DNA of 64,000 nucleotides from an uncultured Clostridia bacterium (GTDB lineage Bacteria > Bacillota > Clostridia > Oscillospirales > Ruminococcaceae), in contig CALZUA010000003.1 in assembly GCA_945829235.1 (NCBI GenBank), positions 151,904 to 215,903 of the forward strand, given 5' to 3'. Below, piece after piece: positions 18,539 through 26,088 of the stretch. The translations under genes were made by a program, and so were the position numbers. Under the pieces are notes generated by a model. The model was not told where the DNA came from, searched no databases, and saw only the letters and a program-made list of their open reading frames with translations. The first letter of the stretch is position 1. Each line of letters opens with the position of its first letter.

Positions 18539-19609
18539 TTGAATATAAAAGATTGTCTGATAATGGAGGATTATCGCAAGTACAAGAGTGATTTTATTCG
18601 GCTTGGCGATATCGTTCACGAAAAACTTCGGGAACTCGCCGATGACACGGGAATACTCGTTATGGGTATCGAGCACCGCGTTAAGAGTGAGAAAAGTCTC
18701 GAAGGTAAGCTGTACAAAAACGGTGAGTGGTATCAGAAATTCGATGATATAACCGATATTCTCGGCGAACGGGTTATCTGCTATTTTGGCGATGAGGTGG
18801 ATAAATTCGGGAAGCTCGTTGAACAGGAATTTGTGATTGACTGGGAGAATTCCTCCGATAAACGCGCGCTCATAAAGGCTGATACATTCGGTTACCTCTC
18901 ACTGCACTACATCTGCTCTCTACCCGAAGATAAGGATTACCCCGCGGAGCTTTGCGGCAGGCGCTTTGAAATCCAAATCCGTACAATGCTCCAGCACGCG
19001 TGGTCCGCGATAAACCACGACCTCGGTTACAAAAACAAGTACGGCGTGCCGAGAGAGGTTACGCGTGAGTTTGCAAGACTTGCCGGACTTATGGAAATCG
19101 CCGATGACGAGTTTGTCCGTGTTCGCGACGCGATGAACAACTACACCGAGAAAATCCACGAGAAAATCACAAGCAACACCGCAGATGATGTGCTGATTGA
19201 ACTGGTTTCGCTCAACGAGTATATGCAACTCAATCCTAAAATGTGTAGCTTTATCGACAGAATTGCCAAAATCGATAATTCCGAGATAAACTATGTTTCC
19301 GCGGAAAATTATGTCGCTCAGCTCAAGTGGCTGAAGCTCGATACTATCGGCGACCTGCAGAGCGCTCTCGAAAAACACGGCGAGCTTGCCTTTAAGCTTG
19401 CCGAGAAAACCATCAAGGGCTTCGAGCTGGATATGCTCGTGTCAAACGCCGCTTTGCGGTTTCTTTGCCGCGCAATCCTTCTCGAAGATGGTTACTCCGA
19501 GCAACAAGCCGCTGAGTTCATTTCCCTCTCCGTGAACAAAAAAGAGCGCGCCGTCAGACAAGCGAAACGACTGTTTAAGATGTACGATGAGATAAAACAG
19601 GGTGTTTGA
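18539..19609 (+). CDS. RelA/SpoT-type (p)ppGpp synthetase with long C-terminal extension
   Basis: The RelA/SpoT synthetase fold lies in residues 20-185: RVKSEKSLEGKLYKNG, ITDILGERVICYF and GYLSLHYI, then EIQIRTMLQHAWSAINHDLGYK. It would make (p)ppGpp from GTP or GDP and ATP. The remaining 170 residues are helical and belong to no domain I recognise. There is no N-terminal HD domain, no TGS and no ACT, so it is not a full Rel. The start is TTG at 18539 behind GAGGAGG. The next gene encodes the missing HD hydrolase, one base after this stop. Confidence 0.85.
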   Translation: MNIKDCLIMEDYRKYKSDFIRLGDIVHEKLRELADDTGILVMGIEHRVKSEKSLEGKLYKNGEWYQKFDDITDILGERVICYFGDEVDKFGKLVEQEFVIDWENSSDKRALIKADTFGYLSLHYICSLPEDKDYPAELCGRRFEIQIRTMLQHAWSAINHDLGYKNKYGVPREVTREFARLAGLMEIADDEFVRVRDAMNNYTEKIHEKITSNTADDVLIELVSLNEYMQLNPKMCSFIDRIAKIDNSEINYVSAENYVAQLKWLKLDTIGDLQSALEKHGELAFKLAEKTIKGFELDMLVSNAALRFLCRAILLEDGYSEQQAAEFISLSVNKKERAVRQAKRLFKMYDEIKQGV

Positions 19610-19610
19610 T

Positions 19611-20147
19611 ATGACCGATGAAGAGAGATATTCCAAAGCGCTGGCATTTGCCACGGATAAGCACAACGGGCAATTCCGAAAAGGCGGCGAGCCTTATATA
19701 ACTCACCCGATTGCCGTTGCGGAAATGATGCGCGAGAAGGGCTTTGGCATTGATTATCAGATAACCGGGCTGTTTCACGACTTGCTTGAGGATACCAACG
19801 CTTCCGAGAGTGAAATCGAGGCACTCGGCGGTGAAAAGGTGCTCGAGGCAGTGAAGCTCCTCACCAAGCACAAGGGCTATGTGATGTCGGAGTACGTTTC
19901 GGCTATCAAGGCAAATCCCATCGCTTTTGCCGTCAAGGGTGCCGACAGACTCCACAACCTACAAAGCGCGGTTGTTGCAAGCGAGGATTTCAAGCGGCGC
20001 TACATTCTCGAAAGCATCGACTGGTATCTCGACTTTTCACCCGATATCCCAAAAGCCGTGAAAGCGCTTGCTCAAACGCTTTCTGCGCCGATGACCGAGC
20101 TTGAGTTAAGCTACAAGCTTGTCGAGCCTGTTGAACATATTCGTTGA
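19611..20147 (+). CDS. Small HD-domain (p)ppGpp hydrolase (MESH1/SpoT-HD type)
   Basis: This stand-alone HD domain has the Rel/SpoT hydrolase marks: HNGQFRKGGEPYITHPIAVA, LFHDLLEDT and VKGADRLHNLQS. Proteins of this type remove the 3' pyrophosphate of (p)ppGpp. At 178 residues it is just the HD domain. The ATG at 19611 is one base after the synthetase stop, so the two are translationally coupled, a split version of a bifunctional Rel. It could also act on related nucleotides. Confidence 0.85.
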   Translation: MTDEERYSKALAFATDKHNGQFRKGGEPYITHPIAVAEMMREKGFGIDYQITGLFHDLLEDTNASESEIEALGGEKVLEAVKLLTKHKGYVMSEYVSAIKANPIAFAVKGADRLHNLQSAVVASEDFKRRYILESIDWYLDFSPDIPKAVKALAQTLSAPMTELELSYKLVEPVEHIR

Positions 20148-20185
20148 TTTTTTCGTCAAAAATTGCTGAAAACGGAGGTGGCATT

Positions 20186-20593
20186 GTGCGCGAAAAAACG
20201 TTCAGCGCCGATGATAAGGCGCTTCCTGAGGTTATTGCATTTGTGGAAAACGAGCTTGAAGCGGCGTGTTGTCCGATGAAAACGGCTATGTCGCTAACCG
20301 TTGCTATCGAGGAGATTTTTGTCAATGTTGCTCACTATGCCTACCCGAACGGCGGTGGTACGGCAACTCTTGCAATTGAACACAACGCTGAGAAAAACGA
20401 GCTTATGTTCCGTATGACCGACAGCGGCGTCCCCTTCAACCCGCTCGCAAAGCCCGATCCCGATGTCACTCTCCCCGCTGAACAACGGAAAATCGGCGGG
20501 CTGGGTATCTTTATGATGAAAAAGACAATGGACGAGGTTTTTTACGCCAACGAAAACGGCGAAAACATATTAACGATGATTAAAAAATTATAA
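20186..20593 (+). CDS. RsbW-like anti-sigma serine kinase/ATPase
   Basis: This GHKL ATPase has the N box EEIFVNVAHYAYPNGGG, the G1 box MTDSGVPFNP and GGLGIFMMKK as G2, at 135 residues. Such kinases bind a sigma factor and are released when they bind or phosphorylate an STAS partner. The GTG at 20186 follows GGAGGTGG directly; the longer frame to 20144 overlaps the previous gene. The STAS gene comes 31 bp later. No sigma factor is in view, so the target is unknown. Confidence 0.85.
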   Translation: MREKTFSADDKALPEVIAFVENELEAACCPMKTAMSLTVAIEEIFVNVAHYAYPNGGGTATLAIEHNAEKNELMFRMTDSGVPFNPLAKPDPDVTLPAEQRKIGGLGIFMMKKTMDEVFYANENGENILTMIKKL

Positions 20594-20624
20594 TTCGGCA
20601 AGGTTGCCCGAAAGGAGTTTTACT

Positions 20625-20930
20625 ATGACCATCAATCAAAATCAAAACAACGAAACGCTTGTTCTCGCGCTCGAAGGCAGACTCGATACCACTACCGCGC
20701 CCGAGCTGGAAGCTGTCGTTGAGAAAATCCCCGAGAACGTCAAGGAGCTGATTGTCGATTTGGCAAAGCTCGAGTACATATCCTCCGCGGGACTGCGCGT
20801 TGTTCTTGCCGCTCACAAGCTGATGTGCGAGGAGAGAACCGGCACAATGCGCGTCAAAAATGTCTGCGATGGTATTATGGAAATCTTCGATATGACCGGC
20901 TTCACCGATGTCCTCAATATCGAGGAATAA
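20625..20930 (+). CDS. STAS-domain anti-anti-sigma factor, RsbV-like
   Basis: The STAS fold of 101 residues has LEGRLDTTTAPELEAVV and the phosphorylation loop YISSAGLRVVL, with Ser at the usual position. It is the natural antagonist of the upstream RsbW-like kinase in a partner-switch. The ATG at 20625 follows AAAGGAG. A strong terminator closes the unit. Confidence 0.9.
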   Translation: MTINQNQNNETLVLALEGRLDTTTAPELEAVVEKIPENVKELIVDLAKLEYISSAGLRVVLAAHKLMCEERTGTMRVKNVCDGIMEIFDMTGFTDVLNIEE

Positions 20931-20953
20931 TCTCAAAATCAAGTTTTCGCTCA

Positions 20954-20985
20954 CCCCGCGTTTTCCGACGCGGGGTTTTGTTTTT
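20954..20985 (+). terminator. Terminator of the STAS gene
   Basis: CCCCGCG (20954-20960) pairs with CGCGGGG (20969-20975), followed by TTTTGTTTTT. Confidence 0.9.
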
Positions 20986-21002
20986 CCGGCAAAATGATAT
21001 TA

Positions 21003-21031
21003 TTGACAAAAAATGAAAATTATGGTATAAT
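21003..21031 (+). promoter_or_regulatory. Consensus sigma-A promoter of the hybrid kinase
   Basis: TTGACA (21003-21008), 17 bp, TATAAT (21026-21031), a perfect consensus. Confidence 0.9.
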
Positions 21032-21074
21032 GAAAATGAGTTATTATGTCAAAATTTGCCAAAGGAGATAAACT

Positions 21075-24000
21075 ATGGATACCGTAAGCGATTCTGCGGC
21101 TAAACACACACATTTGGATTTGCAGGAATTCTGCGATATGGAGCAGTTGTACAGGTTAATCGACAACTGGTCAAAAAGCACGGGAATGTCCGCCGTTATT
21201 GTGGATACCGAGGGAAACCCTACCTCCGAGTCATTCGGTATGACGGAGTTTTGCCAAATGATTCACGACAACGAAAATGGTATAAAATGTTGCAAGTCAA
21301 CGTGGCAATCCGCGAAGGAGGGCATCTATGTCTGCCCTATCGGGTTTTGCGATTTTTCAATGCCGATTGAACTGCCCGATGGTCAGGTTCTCGGCAGAGT
21401 TCTCGCGGGACAAGCTCTCGCTGAGGATCAGAATTTTGACGAAATTATCCAAAAAACAACCGCTCTCGGTATCAGCAAGAAAACCGTCAAGGACGTGCTC
21501 TCGCGCGTTCACCGTAAAACCGATACGGAAATGCAGGGCGCTTACGAGCTTCTCAGCGAAATGTTGCATTTCTTCATCGAGAAAAACTACTCAATCTGGA
21601 AAACCAACAACGAGCTTGAAAAAGCGCCTGCAAAAAAAGACCGCGTCCTCTCGCAGATTACGCAGATTATGTACAGCTACAACCTCACCATCGATGTCGA
21701 TACCGGCAACTACACGCTCATCACCGGTACCGGTATGGAACGAACGGTTGACGAGTACAAAAAGCACTCCAATTTCGCCGAGCTTCGCGTGTTTCACGAC
21801 AACATTCTGCACCCGACCTACGCGGCACGTTTCAACGAGCTGATAAGCTGTGAGTCCGCAGTGGAAAATCCCGCCGAGAACGGCTTTCGCGGTACTCTCG
21901 AATACCCCGTTATTTATCCGAACGATGATGAATACGAGTGGCACGAAATCAACGTTTTCATCGATACCGAAGATGACGGAAAGCGCATTATAAACATTCT
22001 CGGGCGCGATGTCACCGATTCCCACAACGCTCAGGAAAAGAAGGAAAAAGAGCTTCGCGCCGCCGCGGACAAGAACCAGATTTTGTCCGAGCTTACCAAA
22101 AAGCTGTACAGCTACAACCTCACCCTTAACCTCATTACCGGCAAGTACAGTATGATTATCGGTACGGGTATGACGCAGTTTATGGAGATTTTTAAGTCAA
22201 CCGATGACTACGAAACTGCTTACAACAAGAAAATTCAATACCTCGACCCTCAGCACGTTCCGCAATTCGAGGCGCTGGCAAGTCTTGCCTCGCTTCGTGC
22301 GCGCAGAAACGCAAACGGCTTTATCGGGAACCTTGAGTACGGCGCAATCACCGACTACGGCGAGGAGTGGCACGAGATAAACGTGTTCGTCAGCACCGAT
22401 GAGGACGGCGAGCCTGTCGCAAACATTCTCGGACGCGATATCACCGACGCTCACAAGCGTCACGAAAAGCGTGAAAATCAACAGAAAGCCGCTATGGCGC
22501 GCGACCAGCTCCTTTCGGGCATCACCAAAATGCTGTACGGCTACAACATCACGGTTAACCTCGAAACGTGGAAATACTCGCTTATCACCGGTACCGGTAT
22601 GAACGAGGTTTTGAATATTATGCAACATAACGATGATTATGTTTTGCTTTTTGCAAAGTTATCCAAAAGTGTTGCGCCCGAAGATAAGAACAAGCTGGAT
22701 AATCTTGTGAGTATCCGCGCGTTAAGTGGAATAAGCCGCGAAACGGGTTACATCGGCTCGCTGTCCTATCGGTTTATTGTCGGCGAAACAAACAAGTGGC
22801 ACGAGGTTAACCTGTTTATCGGTACAAACGAGGACGGCGTTGCTGTTGCAAACATTCTCGGGCGCGATATTACCGAAATTCACGAGCAACAGGAAGCCAA
22901 AGAGCGTGAGCTCAAAGCTTCCGCGGCTAAAGACCAGATTTTGTCCGATATCACTAAAACGCTGTACAGCTACAACGCAACCGTTAACCTCACCACCGGC
23001 AAGTACAGCCTTATCGTTGGTACGGGTATGGAGGAGCTTATCCGGCATTTCTCGCAGACCGATGATTTTGATACGGCTTGTGAGTATCTGCTCGAACGTG
23101 TTCTGCCCGAATACATCGAGGATATGCGCAACAGATTTTCGCTGGACGCGCTCCGCAAGCAGAAAAACCTCAGCGGTCACATCGGTCAGAAGGAATACGC
23201 CGCGCAAACCGAAAACGGCATCGGTTGGTTTGAGGTGAACGCGTTTATGGGGATTGACGAGGACGGAAACCCCACGGCGAACATTCTCGGGCGCGATATC
23301 ACGGAAACTCACGAGGCTCAGGAGCGCCGTGAAAACGAGCTGAAAGCGGTTGCCGCAAAGGACCAAATCCTGTCAAACATCACCAAAACGCTGTACAGCT
23401 ACAACCTCACGCTCAACCTGATTACAGGAAAATACAGCCTTATTCTCGGCACGGGTATGAAGGAGTTCGTCAAGATTTTTGAGTCAACCGATGACTATGA
23501 AACCGCTTATAATCAGAAAATACAGTACGTTACCGATGACTACATCGAGCCGTTCGGCAATTTCAGCAGTCTTTCCGCGCTCCGAAAGCGCGAGAACGAA
23601 ACCGGTTACATAGGAAATCTTGAGTATTCCGCGAAAACCGAAAAGGGCATCGAGTGGCACGAAATCAACATCTTCCTCGGTACGGACGAGAACGGCGACC
23701 CGATTGCCAACATTCTCGGGCGCGACATCACCGAGGCTCACGAGCAACAGGAGAAAAAAGAACGCGAGCTTCGCGCTTCGGCGGCGCGCGACCAGCTGTT
23801 GTCGGGCGTTACCAAGATGTTGTACAGCTACAATATGACCGTCAACATCAAAACGGGCAAGTACACGCTTATCACGGGTACAGGAATGGAAAATACCGTT
23901 GCCCGAATGGAAGCCACCGACAACTATGACGATATTTATCAATACTTTTTACAGTCGGTTGACAAGGAGTATCTCGAAAAAGGCATCGAGTTGCTGTTCC

Positions 24001-25367
24001 TCGACCGTTACCGCGTTAAGCAGGATAAGTCCGGTCACCTCGGCACCGAGGAGTTCCTTCTTCACTACACCAAAAAGCCAGAGTGGCACGAAATCAACGT
24101 TTTCGCGGGTTATGACGAGAACGGCGAGCCGATTATCAACATTCTCGGGCGTGATGTAACCGAGGCGCACGACAAGGCTGATACCAAGGCTCAGCTCGAA
24201 ATCGCGAACGCTTCAAGCGCCGCGAAATCCGCGTTTTTGTTCAATATGTCGCACGATATCCGCACGCCGATGAACGCGATTATCGGCTTCACCGAGCTTC
24301 TCGACAAGCACCTTGACGACAAGGAGCTTGCGCGCGGCTACATCAAGAAAATCAAGACCTCAAACGATTTCCTGCTCTCGCTTATCAACAACGTCCTCGA
24401 AATGGCGCGGATTGAGAGCGGAAAAACCACGCTCGACGAAACCGTCTGGGACGCGTATTCCTTTAACGACACGCTGTTTGCGCTGTTTGACACGCAGATG
24501 AGGGAGAAAGGAATTGAGTTTGTGAGAACCGAAAACGTTGAACATCAAAACGTTTTCTGCGATGCAACAAAGCTCCGCGAGATTTTCCTCAATATCCTGA
24601 GCAACGCGCTCAAGTACACGCCCGCCGGCGGAAAGGTCACGATGCGGCTCAACGAAATCCCGTCCGAGCGCGAGGGCTACGCGATTTATCAGACCGAAAT
24701 CGAGGACACGGGTATCGGTATGTCGGAGGAATTTTTGCCGAATATGTTCGATGAGTTCACCCGTGAGCACTCCAGCACCGAAAGCCGCATAAACGGCACG
24801 GGGCTTGGTATGGCGATTGTCAAGAAGCTGGTCGAGCTGATGGAAGGCACGATTACGGTTGAGAGCCAGCTCGGCAAGGGCACGAAATTCACCGTTACCC
24901 TGCCGCATAGGATTGCCGAAACCGGCGGTGATGTTCAACACGTTGAGAAAACCGCGGATTATGACGCGAACTCGTTCAAGGGCAAGCGGATTCTTCTCGC
25001 CGAGGACAACGAGATGAACGCGGAAATCGCCACGGCAATTCTCGAGGAAGTCGGGTTTGAGGTGGAACACGCCGCGGACGGAATTGTCTGCGTGGATATG
25101 CTCGAAAAGGCAGACGCTAACTATTACGACTTGATTTTGATGGATATTCAAATGCCGAATATGGACGGCTACAAGGCAACGCAGATTATCCGTAAGTTCT
25201 ACGACAAGAAAAAGGCGGAAATCCCCATTCTCGCGATGACCGCAAACGCGTTCGAGGAGGACCGCAAAAACGCCGTGAAAGCCGGTATGAACGGGCATAT
25301 TTCAAAGCCTATCAATGTCGATGATTTGATGGCAACCTTGTCCAATATCCTAAAAGTTTCGCAATAA
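21075..25367 (+). CDS. Hybrid histidine kinase: PocR domain, six repeated PAS-like domains, kinase, receiver
   Basis: The 1430 residues begin with a PocR-type ligand-binding domain (about 14-175, with CCKSTW and CPIGFCDF). Six homologous sensory units start at residues 189, 334, 477, 620, 763 and 906, each opening with a D/N-QxLS-xxTKxLYSYN motif, containing TGKYSLIxGTGM, and ending with WHEINVF and NILGRDIT. The last four intervals are exactly 143 residues. HisKA (MSHDIRTPMNAIIG, His1060), HATPase (NILSNALKYTPAG, DTGIGM, GTGLGMAIVKK) and a receiver (AEDN; phospho-acceptor Asp1357 in LILMDIQMPN) follow. No membrane segment is seen, so it is a cytoplasmic sensor. PocR domains bind small hydrocarbon compounds; the ligand is unknown. 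Confidence 0.92.
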   Translation: MDTVSDSAAKHTHLDLQEFCDMEQLYRLIDNWSKSTGMSAVIVDTEGNPTSESFGMTEFCQMIHDNENGIKCCKSTWQSAKEGIYVCPIGFCDFSMPIELPDGQVLGRVLAGQALAEDQNFDEIIQKTTALGISKKTVKDVLSRVHRKTDTEMQGAYELLSEMLHFFIEKNYSIWKTNNELEKAPAKKDRVLSQITQIMYSYNLTIDVDTGNYTLITGTGMERTVDEYKKHSNFAELRVFHDNILHPTYAARFNELISCESAVENPAENGFRGTLEYPVIYPNDDEYEWHEINVFIDTEDDGKRIINILGRDVTDSHNAQEKKEKELRAAADKNQILSELTKKLYSYNLTLNLITGKYSMIIGTGMTQFMEIFKSTDDYETAYNKKIQYLDPQHVPQFEALASLASLRARRNANGFIGNLEYGAITDYGEEWHEINVFVSTDEDGEPVANILGRDITDAHKRHEKRENQQKAAMARDQLLSGITKMLYGYNITVNLETWKYSLITGTGMNEVLNIMQHNDDYVLLFAKLSKSVAPEDKNKLDNLVSIRALSGISRETGYIGSLSYRFIVGETNKWHEVNLFIGTNEDGVAVANILGRDITEIHEQQEAKERELKASAAKDQILSDITKTLYSYNATVNLTTGKYSLIVGTGMEELIRHFSQTDDFDTACEYLLERVLPEYIEDMRNRFSLDALRKQKNLSGHIGQKEYAAQTENGIGWFEVNAFMGIDEDGNPTANILGRDITETHEAQERRENELKAVAAKDQILSNITKTLYSYNLTLNLITGKYSLILGTGMKEFVKIFESTDDYETAYNQKIQYVTDDYIEPFGNFSSLSALRKRENETGYIGNLEYSAKTEKGIEWHEINIFLGTDENGDPIANILGRDITEAHEQQEKKERELRASAARDQLLSGVTKMLYSYNMTVNIKTGKYTLITGTGMENTVARMEATDNYDDIYQYFLQSVDKEYLEKGIELLFLDRYRVKQDKSGHLGTEEFLLHYTKKPEWHEINVFAGYDENGEPIINILGRDVTEAHDKADTKAQLEIANASSAAKSAFLFNMSHDIRTPMNAIIGFTELLDKHLDDKELARGYIKKIKTSNDFLLSLINNVLEMARIESGKTTLDETVWDAYSFNDTLFALFDTQMREKGIEFVRTENVEHQNVFCDATKLREIFLNILSNALKYTPAGGKVTMRLNEIPSEREGYAIYQTEIEDTGIGMSEEFLPNMFDEFTREHSSTESRINGTGLGMAIVKKLVELMEGTITVESQLGKGTKFTVTLPHRIAETGGDVQHVEKTADYDANSFKGKRILLAEDNEMNAEIATAILEEVGFEVEHAADGIVCVDMLEKADANYYDLILMDIQMPNMDGYKATQIIRKFYDKKKAEIPILAMTANAFEEDRKNAVKAGMNGHISKPINVDDLMATLSNILKVSQ

Positions 25368-25372
25368 ACCAC

Positions 25373-25412
25373 AAAACAGGTTGCCGGTAACGACAGCCTG
25401 TTTTACATTTTT
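25373..25412 (+). terminator. Terminator of the hybrid kinase
   Basis: AAAACAGG (25373-25380) pairs with CCTGTTTT (25397-25404), followed by a T run. Confidence 0.7.
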
Positions 25413-25432
25413 TTACAGCAACAGCGGGTTGC

Positions 25433-25461
25433 TTGAAATGTTTTTGGGAACGTGATATAAT
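25433..25461 (+). promoter_or_regulatory. Promoter of the XRE/zinc-ribbon gene
   Basis: TTGAAA (25433-25438), 17 bp, TATAAT (25456-25461). Confidence 0.8.
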
Positions 25462-25479
25462 ACAAGTGAGGTGAATTTT

Positions 25480-25920
25480 ATGGAAACGAAGGATATTATA
25501 CACAAACTGCGTACGGAAAAAGGGCTTTCGCAGGACGAGCTCGCCGAGAAGGTTTTCGTGACGCGGCAGGCGGTGTCGCGCTGGGAAAACGGCGAAACCG
25601 TGCCGAATACCGAAACGCTGAAGCTGTTGTCGGCGTTGTTTGACGTGTCGATAAACACGCTTTTGGGTTCGCCGAGGAAGCTGATTTGTCAGTGCTGCGG
25701 AATGCCGCTCGACGACAGCTCAATCAGCAAAGAACCAAGCGGTGAGTTTAACGAGGAGTACTGCAAATGGTGCTACACGGACGGGAAATTCGTCTACACA
25801 AGCCTCGCGGAACTCACGGATTTTCTTGTCGGGCATATGTCAAGCGAGCAATTCCCTCCCGAACAGGCGCGCGCCTATTTCGAGGAACAGCTCCCCAAGC
25901 TCAATCACTGGGCGAAATAA
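25480..25920 (+). CDS. XRE-family regulator fused to a putative zinc-ribbon domain
   Basis: Residues 4-62 form a Cro/CI-type helix-turn-helix (LSQDELAEKVFVTRQAVSRWENGETVP). After a linker, CQCCGMPLDD and EEYCKWCYTDGKF give two Cys pairs of a 'putative zinc ribbon' domain seen in many Clostridia. The protein has 146 residues. The ATG at 25480 sits seven bases after GTGAGGTG. It is monocistronic. The fusion suggests a repressor that senses metal, redox state or another ligand through the C-terminal part, but this is inference. Confidence 0.82.
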   Translation: METKDIIHKLRTEKGLSQDELAEKVFVTRQAVSRWENGETVPNTETLKLLSALFDVSINTLLGSPRKLICQCCGMPLDDSSISKEPSGEFNEEYCKWCYTDGKFVYTSLAELTDFLVGHMSSEQFPPEQARAYFEEQLPKLNHWAK

Positions 25921-25924
25921 AATT

Positions 25925-26037
25925 ACTCCCCATAACGGGGAGTTTTTTGCACAAATTTATTCCCCGCTCCAAACAGAACGGGGAGTTTACTTTTGAAATA
26001 AGCTAACTCCCCATTCCAAGCGGAACGGGGAGCTTTT
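25925..26037. terminator. Three successive hairpins with related GGGGAG stems
   Basis: ACTCCCC/GGGGAGT (25925-25943) with a T6 tail ends the XRE gene. CCCCG/CGGGG follows near 25,962-25,984. CTCCCC/GGGGAG (26007-26032), with T runs outside and AAATAAGC on the other side, can also end ppdK from the opposite strand. The three stems are near-copies of each other. Confidence 0.75.
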
Positions 26038-26088
26038 TGTTCAGCTAATCGTCAGCGGAAAACCGCCAACTTTGTTCAATGTAACAAA

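Noticed and set aside
24360..25298. A 312-codon minus-strand frame opposite the kinase domain
   Set aside because: Shadow of the histidine kinase and receiver; no support of its own.
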